From: Pocillopora verrucosa
Taxonomy: Eukaryota; Cnidaria; Anthozoa; Scleractinia; Pocilloporidae
Assembly: GCF_036669915.1 (NCBI RefSeq)
Contig: NC_089314.1
Span: 1,302,470-1,366,469, forward strand
Direction: 5' to 3'
DNA length: 64,000 nt
Position numbers and translations under genes: made by a program. Position 1 is the first letter of the stretch, and each line of letters begins with the position of its first letter. Below the pieces are notes generated by a model. It did no database searches. It was not told the DNA's origin and worked only from the letters and a program-made list of their open reading frames with translations. Below, piece by piece: positions 1 through 13,000 of this stretch.

Positions 1-2557
1 TCGTTCGCACTAACCCCTAAAATATGACAATAATATTACTTAGGTAATAATGCTCTTATAACATATGAATGAAATAATATTGTGGATCAGCCTCTGACTA
101 ATCTTTTACACGCAATCTGCGGTTGAGGCACTCTCCACTATACGGTTGACTTGGTGTATCTCAATACTTTCAGGCGAACCTTTCGCGTTTGCGTAAACTT
201 CAAAGCTCCTATCAGCATAATCAAAGTGTTTCTAGCCAAGTGGCTGTCGATATTTTACTTATTTTCTTAAGCAATAATCAACACCGCGTTTGCTGTCGAA
301 ATCGCGTGACGAAGTAAAAAAGAAATACGCATGAAGACCAATGCACTGCCTGTTGTTGTTTACTTTAACTATGTTGAGAATAAAGCAAGTTATCGAGGGC
401 TTCTCACCAAAAATAAACTTCGGTTTTCTTTCATGTTCTGTGGCCGGCGTTTAAACAGTTTTCCTTTAAAAGGCATCCCAATAAGTGCAGTCTATTAAGC
501 AAATTAAATTATCGCAAAAATTTTAGGAATGTTGTAGGCAAGTTTTAATAACTGTAATAATCGGTTTACGGCAATTTACTCTGAAAGGGGCTTCATTTTC
601 TAGAGCCGAGGTAATATCTTTTCAATGTTACACCAAAGTAAAAGAAAAAATTCTGGAGTGAGATTGATGGACGAAAAGAATTGGCGGAAAATCGAAAGAA
701 AACGGCACTCATAACGAGGCTTTCTCTCTACAAGTAAAACTTAACAGTACATAATCTCCTGAACGGAAAGAAGACAAAGAAAATACTTCAAAACAGACAG
801 TAACATGATTTATTTTTAAGTTGGTCTCGCCATAAAGGCAGGGTTCGAATAAAATAAAACCCTACGGTATGGAATTCGCGCGCTGTGTCCGAAATAATCC
901 TTCAGTATTCAGTAAATTAGTTTTGGACTGGACCTGCGGAAAGACTTGATAGGCCTCTTGAATACCTCTCGCACCCGCAAAAAACTTGGAATATATTTAG
1001 GCTTAACTCTAATAAAAAACTAAACAAAGGAAAAAGTAGTTCTAAAAATGTAGTACACGTTCATTTAGTACATTGTGATTCTTTTGCAACTTCCTTCTTT
1101 GGTTCCGATTTCGATAGCAGTGTCTTAAGTTTTTAAAGGAATAGGAGACTAAACTATTTGTCCGCATTGTACTCTTTACCAGATATTGGGATCGGCAAGC
1201 AAACTTTCACACGTTTCTTAACTTCGTGTTAGATTTTTTAAATGGATTTCAATCATTTCCTGTCTGCCCTATGAACTCTGGGAGGGAGAGCTTCTGAAGA
1301 GCTGCTATGTCAAGGATATAATGAATATGATATGATTTAAAGGCATCACGCAATTCCTGTGGGCTTTTGAAAAAGAAGTCATATGTTCGTAAACTCTGCT
1401 GGCTTAATAACTACATTGCTGAACCTAAATGCAGCAGTCTAATATCACTGCAAAAGTAAAAATTTATTAATAGAAACTGAAAATATTTTTAGAACTTTTT
1501 ATGACACGGTTTTGGTATTCAAGAACACAACATAATTTTGACCTTTCCATCGTTAGAGACAATTTTTTGGTTGTTATCGACGATGTTCACAAATGTTTAC
1601 AATTCAAGTAGAAAGATAGAGAAATATTTCAACTACGAAAGCCATACGCGACCTCGAGAGGCATAGTCAAATGATGCACTCCAAAACTTCGGAGAAAAAT
1701 CAATGGACAGATATGAATGGTTGACAAGTCTTTACCTACAAATAAATCACACTCGGATTAAGAGACTGCAAGCATTCTTTCGTATTCGTGAAGTTGGAGT
1801 CACAGCAAATTAAAGGAACGTGACCACAAATTTGTTTGGTAGTTTGAATATTTATCACCAAGAAAAGTGTAATTTCCTGTGAATTAATAGGAAAGTCAGC
1901 TGTGTTGACATAGGATTCTATGCCTGTACGATTCCTAAATTTTATGAGTTTTTTAATTTGGCCATATTTTATTTGAATCGAATTTACAAATTAAAACCCG
2001 GTTATCTTAATTCATGGATAGAAGCAACTCACAGGCTGGATATTAAAAGAAACGGACGAATGATAATTGAAAGTTACAAGGCTTGGTTAATCTAGTTTAA
2101 TTAAAGCTTTGAAAAATCCGCCAACCCAGTCAGAAACAACAAAAGTTGACAGTCAATCAAATGTTTGAAATTTCATTTAACCAACCTCATATAGGGTCAG
2201 TTTACGTGGCGTAAAAGTAGCCTAAAGATCGGTTTCAGAGAAGCGCATGAAAAAAAAGTAACCCATGACCTGTAGAGTGAGTCGCCGTTTATAAGAACAT
2301 TTTTGAATAAAGCAACGCCATATTTCGTAACTTTGTACACTAGATAAACATTTAAAGAATTTGAGACTCTTAACGTTAACTGCATGATCATTCCTTTCAA
2401 GCCCTTAAATCCGAAGGGCTGGCGACAAAGGAGTATATTTGTCGTTTTGCGAGATCAAACGCTTAGTGGACCTCTTAGTGCAAATGAACAGTGAATAATC
2501 CTGATGAATTTTTAAGACGAACGATTTAATTAAGAAGCAAATAATACAGCCTTGATT
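1..2557. other. No gene recognised; downstream side of the sFRP-like gene
   Basis: AT-rich sequence with no open frame that I could link to a family and no RNA gene I could support. The sFRP-like exon at 3001-2566 is transcribed leftward and ends in a splice donor, so this stretch should be its first intron and may hide further exons. I looked for a cysteine-rich netrin-like (NTR) exon and found none. Confidence 0.5.
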
Positions 2558-2565
2558 TTACTTAC

Positions 2566-3001
2566 CAGATTTAATAAAGGACTCAGGCTTGATGCAAACG
2601 TCGCTTTCATAGGATGGCAGGTCCTTACAAACGACGTCGGGGGGCCACTCCCGGTTGTATTTTCGGATGGTAGGCATACACTCTCTCATGACCTTTTTGC
2701 AAACTGATCTGCACGGACGAATTGGCCTGGATTTAAACTCTGGTGCACAGATGGGTAGGTGATAGGCACAGAGGAAAAATCCTGCATCAGCCGAACAGTT
2801 GATAGCGACGATGTCACTGTATAGCTCAATCCTTTGCCTGCTGTATTGTTGCGTGAGATGTTCAAGCGCATTAGGAAACATTGTCATGTTGTACGGCAAG
2901 TGTTTCTGGCAAATTGGAATCTTGATGGGCTCACATGTTCGGCCTGCCAATGTGATCACAATATCAAGGCAAAACACGACAGTTCCCATCAAAAGATACA
3001 T
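2566..3001 (-). CDS. Secreted Frizzled-related protein (sFRP3/4-like), first coding exon, partial
   Basis: The ATG at 3001 opens a hydrophobic signal peptide (residues about 1-20), followed by a Frizzled cysteine-rich domain that binds Wnt ligands outside the cell. All ten cysteines expected of the domain are visible, starting with CEPIKIPIC. Diagnostic segments are YNMT, FFLCAYHLPIC, PIRPCRSVC and a tail of the form LPSYESDVCIKPES. That tail resembles vertebrate sFRP3/FRZB and sFRP4 (LPVYDRGVCISPEA) more than the Frizzled receptors, so I prefer a soluble Wnt modulator. The exon ends at 2566 before a consensus donor (G|GTAAGT on the minus strand). The remaining exons, which would carry an NTR domain in an sFRP or seven membrane spans in a receptor, are not visible. 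That choice is therefore inference; the CRD itself is clear. Confidence 0.88.
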
Positions 3002-3059
3002 CTTGTTGCTTGTACTTTCGTTGTGAAATTAAATTATCACGGCCAACGTGCTGTTTAAA

Positions 3060-6000
3060 TAATGGACTTATATTGGCCCAGCGCACACTTGCCCCTTTAT
3101 CAAGGAAATTGATTGTATCATTCGCTATTATTAATACTTGCAAGAGGACAACACCGCCCAGTTGAGCAGGTCTCTCTAAAACGTCCTGAAGGACAAAGTA
3201 TTAATTGAACCGGGCGATTTGGTAAGACCACGCACTTAATTGCCGACAGTTAACACGTTCCGCGGTGTTTATAAACAACAAGCTTGACCCGTCTCGTTTG
3301 AACAAACTGTGTTCTGTGATCTGCTAATGAATGTTGACGGCGTTAAGCTTTGATGTAACCTTGTAGGCTAGCGTCGCCAAAATTTTAGAGATATTAAAGG
3401 ATAAGCTTGGTTGTATTTATTATATTTGTCAATTCTTTGACCCCGAGTATTCTTGAAAGTTATTTAGCGTTTTATATCGCATAAAACGCTTCTAAGTGTC
3501 ATTGTTTTGACGAGAATCAGTCACTTCGACGGGCGGGACAAATATTCAGACAAAGTTATCCAGTTATGTTTGGAATAAATTTATTCTGTAAAACAGAGAA
3601 TTTTTCTCTCTTCAACTTTCTTAGCTGTGTCATTATTCAGAAATGCTTACACCATCCAGATATAGAGTAATTGAATGGTAAATATGGCGTCAAAATTTGG
3701 CGGGAAAATCACGGCATTCCCTGTTGCCGCGTCGTTTATTGCCAGATGGCGGGAAATAAGCGGACGTAGCTTACGTGTCTTCAAGTTCCCGGTTCCTGAA
3801 TAATTCATTCATAGCATAGATAACTTCTTAATACTCTATCTTAGGCAAACATTTGGGGTTTCCGGTCATGCCTAAGAACATGCAAAGCATTTCCAAGCGA
3901 ATAATCGATATAAGCTTCCTTTTGGAAGACATTCCAATTCATGTCATGCATGATAAATCGCGTGTAAGGCTTTATGACGTCACCTAAAAATTAATCTCAA
4001 TAAAGTTTTGCACGCTATTTTGACTGTACATTTATTCTCACCGCTAATATTTCTGAAAACACTACAAAGGAAACTGTTAGGGAACTGAGCACTCATATTT
4101 CATTTGATCAAAGCTAAGGGTTTTTAACAGAAAAACTTTGAGAGTATGACCATAGATTAAAAAAACAGAGGAGAGAATCCGTTGTAAAAATCCAGAAAGT
4201 AATTGATACAGACAAAACGCTCTTATTTCAATTGCATTCCTGCATGCAATCCTTCCCCGGAGTAAATTGTGATGATTCACGCTTTAAAATCCAGAAGTAC
4301 CTAGCGAAACAACCATCCGTTTTTACATGCTTGGACTTAAAAGTGTTCCGTCGTAAGTTGCACTCAGTTGTCTACTATGATGGCAGTGATATAAATTTGT
4401 ATTGCTTGAAATACGACCAATATAGACTAACAGTTTTGACAGCCTTTTTATTCTCCTAAACTTTGTCGGGGATTCTTAAAATAGATTTATTAGCGTGCGA
4501 ACCTGTCCAGCTCTATTTTGGAACTTGGTAAGAGATTTTCGTGCGTCAGTGCTGTTATTATGTCGAAATTGCCCCTAATGAAAATGAATTTTTGTTTATC
4601 TCTTCAAGTCACTTGATTAAAACTGACAGCGTCTATTGATAAGTTCAACTTCGTGGTGCCGTCAGAGATGACTTCAATGATTAATCAAATGCCGAAATGT
4701 ACTTCTGAAGTAGCAAATGAGGTTTGAATGGACCGATGGTAATAATATGTATTATGTAATCTAAAACAGACGAGGGATAGTTTTCAGTCATGAGTCTCTC
4801 AGGATGATTAAATGATTTATTTCGCAGTTTGAATTTAATCTGTTAATTGTTTAGTGCTTTTCGTACCGAAGCAAATAAAGGGAAAGAGTTCGTCATAAAC
4901 ACAAGCCTATGAAAAAAAAATATTTTCATGACGTTACAGTCATCATAGAAAGCCTTGTTGATACAAAAGCACAATTTTGAAGATGACAGCATGTAAAGAG
5001 CAGTTCCAATCGTTGTTTACATGGGAACAACATTAATTTTCCAGGATTTTGCAATTTTAGCAAAACGTAAGGTGTGCAGGCAATGGCCATTACTCTGTGG
5101 GCATAGATTTTTTGAGTGTTTATCTATACGTACATCTTCGTTTGTTATGAAAGGAGCAATCTCCTGATCAGTCTTCCTCGTGCACATATCTTAACCCTCT
5201 TGAAAATCTTTCTGCGTCAGGCTAAATTATTTTTTCACACTTTCAAACATTTTAGCTTTAGACTTTCTCGGGAAACTTGAAACAATATTGTTTATCCCGT
5301 TTAATAAACTGTTGTAGGATTCAGGTAAGACAATTGTTTTTGTTATTCCGTATGGATTTCCATGCGTTAATCGTGTGAGGCGTTTATATCAAAAAATGTA
5401 TTGACCTGACAGATATTAACCTTTCTCACACAATTTAACAGTTTTTTTTCAGTTCTGCTAAATGGCGTAGATAATATTCGAAAATACTTACGGATGGAAA
5501 GTATCTGAGGTATTCAGTAAGTAGTCTAATATGACTTATGAATACTAAGCATTTAAATATCGAGTAATTTTCGATGCAAATCGGCTTTAAACCATTGTAA
5601 GTTTGTTTTTCGCATTCGGGCCCCAAAAAAATTGTATTGAATCGAAACACTTGACCGCAATAAAAAAAATTAACGAATTAAAGAACCAGGCCATAAATCT
5701 TCCATAATCAAATTAAAGATATGTGCAATAACTACTTTTAGTTAGTCATGCAAAAGATCAAGTTACCATCACGCACATGAATATTCGACTTATATGTACA
5801 TCAATAATGGATACATGGCCGATTTGAGTCCAATTCGAATTTTTACTAACAACTGTTATGCCCAACTAGCTTTGATATCATTTGTCATTTACAATACTTA
5901 ACAAAAAAATTAGCTTCGAAACTATGCAGTAAACAAATCTCAATTAATTGACCAAGTGGCCTGCTGATCACCCAGACGAAGTGATTTAGACTACGCGCTC

Positions 6001-6535
6001 GTCTGTTACTCCTGGGCTCACGGCATCGTAAATTTCAATCGAAAAGTCACGAGATTCGAAAATAAAAGGGATCAGGAAGTTTCATACCAGGTCAACTGCT
6101 TACTTTTGGCTACTGATCTTTAAAACTCTGTTGTCTAAATGTCCGAATCGTGAAAACCGCTAGAATCAAAGATAAAAAATATATCCGATTCTTTCCTCAA
6201 TTATTCTCCCAATGATATTCAAGGTGCCCCGACAAACAATGCAGTACTGGATGCATGGACGTCTCTCCCATAGAATAACGTGAGGGAATGCAGAAAGACG
6301 ATAAATTTTTGGTTAAGCCATTTGTGTGTTTGTTTGATTAATCAGTATTGCCAAGAAGTATTTCTATCGATTAACGTTACATTTCGTAAGAAAAGACAAG
6401 CAAAACCTTGACTTAAGTTGGAATAAAAAATTGTGGACTGTTTGTTATCTCAGCCTTGAGTCAAGTACCTGCGCAAAATAAATAGTCTGTATGTGGCAAA
6501 AGAGAAAAAAATAACGTGACCAATCTTTATTTATG
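3060..6535. other. Intergenic region, no gene recognised
   Basis: This lies upstream of the leftward sFRP-like gene and upstream of the rightward ABCB8 gene. Only short chance open frames are present. It presumably holds the sFRP promoter, but I cannot point to a convincing TATA box or binding-site cluster. Confidence 0.5.
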
Positions 6536-6537
6536 TA

Positions 6538-6690
6538 TTAAGGAGGTAAGTTTCTAAAGAAACTATGGTGCTGCGTCGGTGGGAGAGTATAGCAGGTAAT
6601 TTAGTGTCAACAACTGAGTTGAAAACGTAAATTAGTCAGCGTAAAGGGTAAAAAAGCTGACGTTTCGAGCGTTAGCCCTTCGATTGTATT
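6538..6690 (-). repeat. Dispersed repeat, CTGACGA/GAAACGTCAG family, copy 1
   Basis: On the minus strand this copy contains CGAAGGGCTAACGCTCGAAA followed by CGTCAGC. The plus strand contains GTTTCTAAAGAAACTATGGT. The same sequence recurs at 15045-15185 and in inverted orientation at 44225-44420. No coding capacity is seen. It is probably a short non-autonomous mobile element close to the ABCB8 promoter. Confidence 0.65.
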
Positions 6691-6940
6691 ATTTCGTTTC
6701 TTTGAAGCTTCTTGTCGGTTTCTTTGTTGTATTTTTTTTTCCTATTTGACTATTGTTTGCATTTTTTGTCGTTGTCCGTTTGTTTTTATCGTTGCTAGTT
6801 CTTTTATGTGACAACCTCTCCATGTGTCTGTCCTCCCCCGTCACTTTGCAGCTCCCTACCCTACCCTGCTTGCGCGCCCAAATCTACAAAGCGTTCACTC
6901 ATGTTGCTTGAGAGCCTGGGTCGAGTTCTTGATTAGAAAG

Positions 6941-6965
6941 CAAGATGGCGGACAAGCTAGGCTAA
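6941..6965 (+). promoter_or_regulatory. YY1-like CAAGATGGCGGAC motif and six-codon upstream ORF of ABCB8
   Basis: CAAGATGGCGGAC matches the YY1 consensus core (AAGATGGCGGC), which is typical of core promoters and early 5'UTRs of housekeeping and mitochondrial genes. Its ATG at 6945 opens a six-codon frame ending in TAA at 6963-6965, 37 bases before the proposed ABCB8 start at 7002 and in the same frame. The stop supports 7002 as the true start. Binding is inferred from the motif only. Confidence 0.45.
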
Positions 6966-7001
6966 AGGCGTCTGTTACCAGCAAGTTCAGGTGTAGACGA
7001 A

Positions 7002-10000
7002 ATGTACCCTCTCCTGGCTCAGAAACTTGGTTGTTCTTCTTTGAGAAGTTATTTAGTCTGTTTAACTCCAAGGAATTTCATCACGTACAGGTATCAACCG
7101 CTGCAAAAGCTGAAAGAACACTTTTTTTGTATTCAAGGCTCAGTGTAGTTCTTGAAGCTTACCCATCGTTGTATTGGGCTAGCTGCGAACGATCCCTGCT
7201 TGCTTTCAGCTTTTGCGTTTGGTTTATCATTATAATCTAAAATGTGTACTTTTGTGTTGCATACAGCGATCATTTCATTTACATTTTGAGATAATAACTA
7301 TGACACACCCCCTTAATATCCGTCTCATTTTTTAATTTTGTCTTAGGGGAGAGGGATAGAAGATTCTCCCCGAACATTCACCCTTCCCCCCACTAAATAG
7401 CCCAGTCTTCAGAGTACAATAGAACTTAACAAGATCTTGAGCGAGTCATTTTTGTCTGTGTGCAAATGCAAGCAATTCATGGTTGCAGTATTGATTACCT
7501 TCTGCATGCAACAAACAATGCTCTAATTCTGGTGAGGCCATTAGGGAGGTTCTGAGTTTGCTGTATCCTTTTAATTTTTGTTGTTAAAATATTCTGTTAA
7601 TTCGTGTGTTTTGTAGGTCCAGTCCAATATCACTGAATCTCTATTTTAAATATTCCCAATCCCGTTAATTTTTTCCATAAGTATCCTGTATACCCAAGTA
7701 TTATGTATCTGATAACCCCTAAGAGGGCCTTTCTGTCGGCACAATCAGCATCGAGAGAAAACATGTATACTTGACATACTCTAGTAAGAGTGCCTTCACT
7801 GGTGGTCTGAAATGGTGTTAATAATAATAATAATAATAGGTCATTTATAATACGCTAATTCAATAAAATGTTCAAATGCACATGACAAGATTAAAAAACA
7901 AAATGAAAAGGCTAAAAAGATAAAATTACAATTAAGAGTAAACTTACAATAATTTAAAAAGCTAAGATTACAATTAAAAGTAAACTCACAATAATAAAAA
8001 CAATTGCAGGGCTTGCCTTCAAATTTCACTCAAAATTTTATAAGTCCATCATTTTCCAGACCTTAGCTTTATTTGCACATACTTGTTGTTCAGTCATCTG
8101 GGAGGTTCTGGCTGGTTTAAATTTTTCCTTTCAAACTTCCCATACCATTGGGACAGTTTTTTCATTTTTTGAGCAATGTAATTCTCTTCTATTTATAGGA
8201 GTAACAGACTAACAGTTCTTAGGGAACATCAAATCTCAAAAATCATCACAAAAAGTGCTTCAAAATATACTGCAGAGGCATTCAGATGGAGAACTTTGCA
8301 TGTCTGGAAATTATTAGAACAGAGATCAAATTCTTATGCCCATCCCTGGTATCTTCTCAAGTATACTGGACTCTTAGCTGTTGGAACTTTAGTTGTCAGA
8401 TCAAAGATTTCTAGTGCCTCCTGTGGGCCGAAGTTGAGTCACAAGTCATCATCACAGCTTTCGCAGGGCAAAGACAAAGATGGGAAGAGATCACAGCCAA
8501 AATTTGATTTCAGAGAATTCTGGAAATTCCTGTGGCCTGATATTTGGCTTTTACTATTAGCAAGCTTGAGTGCTTTTGCAGTTGCCATGGTGAACATTGA
8601 ATTACCGCTGTTGCTTGGGAACCTTGTAAATGCTGTCTCTAGTTTAACAAGTGGCAATCTAAACACAGACATATTTCAAGTATTAAGAGAACCTGCAATG
8701 AAATTGATATCACTTTATGGGGCTCAGTCAGTCCTTACATTTGCTTATATCTCATTTCTTTCTTGTTTGGGTGAGAGGCTTGCAGAGCGAATGCGCAATG
8801 CTTTATTTGCATCATTGATACGACAAGACATTGCTTTCTTTGATGATCATAAAACAGGAGAGCTAGTCAACAGGTATGTTTCCTCTTCTAAGGGTTGCTT
8901 GGCCAAAACAGCTTTATTTCATTTTCATGGAATATCATTAATTTATAGCACATACATACGTAGGGTATATGAAAAAAAAAAAATAGACATACAAACCATA
9001 CCATGAACATAACATTCACTCTGAAAAACCAAGGACTCCCAGCTACCACTTTCCGTAATATCATTACAGTGGTCCAATCCTCTAACGGTATGAATTAACT
9101 TTAGATAAGTTCATATATTATTTTTTGTTCACTGCAAAATTTAGGTCAAAGGATTGTTCAGGGTAAGCTGCATGACATGCATGCATTTTGATTGATTCTT
9201 ATAATCTGTAAGATGACAGATGCTTAGATGATGCCACCATTACCAACATTTTGCCTTTCTATGATACATAAAAGGATTCCATGCTGCTGTGAGTCTGTAC
9301 AGTAATAGATCACAGAAGACATCAAGATGTCATCTGCTTTGTGCCTAAACATTTCTCTGCTCCCCCAAACTGAATGCTAATTATTTCTTGAATTGAAAAT
9401 GTAGGTGGCTCACTTAGAACCTTTTTTTTGTCTTATATGGTGGAAAATTTTCCTTGAAGGTTGACCAGTGACATTCAAGATTTCAAGAGTGCATTTAAGC
9501 AGATTATTTCCCAAGGTCTGCGCAGTACAACTCAGACTGTCGGCTGTGTGGTATCACTTTATATGATTTCACCCAAACTGACAGGTGTAATGATGGTCAT
9601 CTTACCAGTTGTCATTGTTGGTGGTACTTTGTTTGGCTCCCTATTAAGGAGGCTCTCCAAGGCTGCTCAAGAACAGGCTGCTAAGGCAACTGCAGTTGCT
9701 GATGAGGCTCTTGGAAATGTGCGAACTGTGAGGGCATTTGCTATGGAAGATAAAGAAACTAAGTAAGATCATAACAAAGTCACTGTTGCCCTCACAGACC
9801 ATTTTTTGAATACATTTTTTTTTTAATGCATCTTTTCTAAATAGAATCATGCATCTTTGTCTATCAACTTTCTGACTTTCTTACTTTCTGGAAGGTTCAG
9901 AGTGAAATGATGAAGTATCTTATGGCAAATATATGAGTTGTAATACGATAATGAGATTATCTACATTACTTTCAAGTGAATTAACCCTCCTAGAAGTGAT

Positions 10001-13000
10001 TGACATGTAACATCTCCCTAATATCCTTACAATGTCCAGGTAATGAGAATACTCAGACCTATCAGGTTGAAGTTGTTGTCTTGATCTAACACCAAATTCT
10101 CATAACTTATTAACAAGAAATTGTGTAGCAGCTAGAAGGGAGATTCAACAATCAGATCTTGGGATTTAAAGGGTTAAGAGGTTTTTTGTTTTAATTTTGT
10201 TTTGTAAATTGAGTTTTATTCTTAAGTTTTTTTTAATTTGACAGTGTTTGTAAAGAAAAATATAAAATGGGCAAAAAATTTGTCAAGGATTAAATATTAG
10301 AGTATACTAAGAAATATTGTAATTATTCCTATGGTAATGAATATAATAATTTCATTAGCATTGGCTGGATCATCTTGCAGCTTGTATCAAGATGAAGTGT
10401 CTAAATCCAAGGCACTGAATGAGATGTTAGGTGTTGGAGTTGGGTTGTTCCAAGGTCTGTCAAATCTAGCCATTAATGGCTTGGCACTGGTAGTGTTGTA
10501 TTATGGTGGATCACTTCTTGCTGCCAAAGAAATGGAACCTGGAGACTTGATGAGCTTCCTGGTGGCTACACAGACTATACAAAGGTACTTTATTGGACAG
10601 TATGGCTCACACACCTTTCTTCAGGTCCTAGCACTTTTTTATAACTAAAAAAAACAGCTAATAAGTTTTAAATTTTCATTGTGTGGGAAATTTAATAAAA
10701 TAATGAGAGATTTTGGCTGCAAAAGAGCAACAACTTTAAGATCAAGACAAAACCCAATGAGCTTTTTTCAGAACTCAGACCCTCTTAAGTCTGATTTTTG
10801 GGCTGTATGCTCAGCTATTGTAACAGTTCCAACTTTTTCAGTTGTTGTAATTTTCTCAATTTAGATTCTAATTTCATAATGAATAAAAAGAAAGGAACAT
10901 GAAAATTGAACTGGTCAGAAAAAATTTAGACCAGGATAAACCTTTGAATCACCTGACTGACAACCTTCTGTGTTGTAGGTTTGTATAATTACCTAATTAG
11001 GTGTTAATTTTCTTCTTTTACAATGTCAGGTCTTTAGGTCACATATCTCTCCTATTTGGCCAAATTGTGCGTGGCATGAGCTCAGGAGCAAGGGTGTTTG
11101 AGTACCTAGCAATCGAACCCACCATACCAGTTACAGGTGGTAAACAAGTCCCCCTTGAGAACATATGTGGAGAAGTTAGCTTTAAGGATGTTACTTTTGT
11201 GTATCCTACACGACCCATGCAAACTGTTCTTAAAGACTTTTCCCTGTCAGTGCCAGCTGGTAAGATGGTTGCTTTGTGTGGAAGTAGTGGAGCTGGCAAG
11301 TCAACTGTAGCAGCCCTGTTGGAGCGTTTTTATGATCTGAAGAGTGGAAGCATTTTTCTTGATGGTCATGACATAACTTCCTTGGATCCCACATGGCTGA
11401 GGGGACATGTGATTGGATTTATTCACCAGGTATTTAGACTGTGAATAAAAGCAGGTGCACTTTATTAAGAACCAAATTACCTTGCAAACATATTTTGAAT
11501 TAAACAAGGTTGCTGTTACAACCAGAGAGTAGACAGGTGTGAAACAGCATGAACATAAGTTCTAGTTATTGTTAATACACAGTTGTAATCCAAATTCTGT
11601 TCACTCATATTGATTTCTTTGGGCATAGCTTTAAATTAAGTACTGTTAAAGTCAGTTAGAACTCTCTCTTAAAATCATTCATGTAGGAATAAAAAATGTG
11701 ACATTTCACCTGATGATAACAAATTAAGCATGAATAAAAATATTTAAGAAATAGTCTTTTGAAAACATTAAAATGTTAAACATTTTTTTCAAAATATCAT
11801 TTCCAGCCAGCCTTCTGCTATCATTTTTATGTGTTTGTTCTTTACATCCAGGAGCCTGTGCTGTTTGCCACTTCAGTTTTAGAGAACATACGTTATGGCC
11901 GCCCAGAAGCAACAGATGATGAGGTATATATAACAGACAACACCTTGTGTCATGATCATTGTCTGATGAATTCATCAATTTTTTGTTACATTATTTCCTT
12001 TGATTTTTTCCCATAATATGAAGGTTTTAGCAGCAGCTCAGCAAGCAAATGCTGATGGCTTCATTAGAGATTTTCCTGAGGTAACTGATTGCACTGTATT
12101 CTTTTGATACCAGTCATTCTTTGGAATGGCTCAACTTTTGTGGTTGTCATTGTTCAGCAGATTAATTTATTTCTGCTGTTTCATGTCATGTGATATAAAA
12201 AAAGTTTCTAGCTTGTGGTAGCAAAAAATTTATTAGCAACTAAAATTTGAATCTGGGTGATCTGACTGATGCAGTTGGCATCAAATGCTTAAGTTTATAA
12301 CCTCAAAGTCAGTTTCTATCAAAAGCGGCAGATATTTATCTTCTTTTATCTCAGTGGTCAACATTTACACTTTAAAAAAGTTAAACCCAACTTTTCTTCA
12401 CAATGTTTCCACAGATATCACATTGTAGTTGTCACAGGGTCAACTTTTCCTAAGTCTTGGCATTAATCTTTTGTATCCTGCCATCTGAGTATCCCTGCAA
12501 AATGAAATCAGTAGCCCATAAGGCAACATTTGAAATGATATTGTACTCAAGCTTCAAGGTTCTAGTGCTATGTGTCGCAACTTTGCACAAATCTCACTTT
12601 ATTCCACAGGGATACCAAACTGTCCTTGGAGAGAGAGGTGTTACTGTGTCAGGAGGACAGAAACAAAGGTGTGTAGTATTTAAAACTTTGATGAATATAA
12701 AGCAGAAAGTATCAGTCAGCTTTTTTTGGTTTTTGAGAAGAAGCTGCCAAATGAGTGATAGTTGGGTAAAACTTTTTTTTAAAATTATTTTGTTTGTTTG
12801 TTTTTTGCTAGGATTGCAATTGCCAGGGCACTTCTAAAGAACCCAGCCATTCTCATCCTAGATGAAGCAACAAGGTATTTTCAGTATGCCATATAGACTC
12901 ATTTCTTTTGCTTTTTATTAATTCAAATCAAATCATGATGTTTATTATATTCACAAAAATTCATAAAACGACAGAGATTATCCATGTTGATGGTGTTCCC

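Noticed and set aside
2799-3058. Plus-strand open frames over the Frizzled-domain exon
   Set aside because: They are antisense shadows of the sFRP-like exon, whose ten cysteines and donor site settle the strand.
6824-7240. 138-codon open frame overlapping ABCB8 exon 1
   Set aside because: It is in another frame from the ABCB8 start at 7002, has no alignable family, and runs past a working donor at 7090. The spliced 7002-7090 exon explains the region better.
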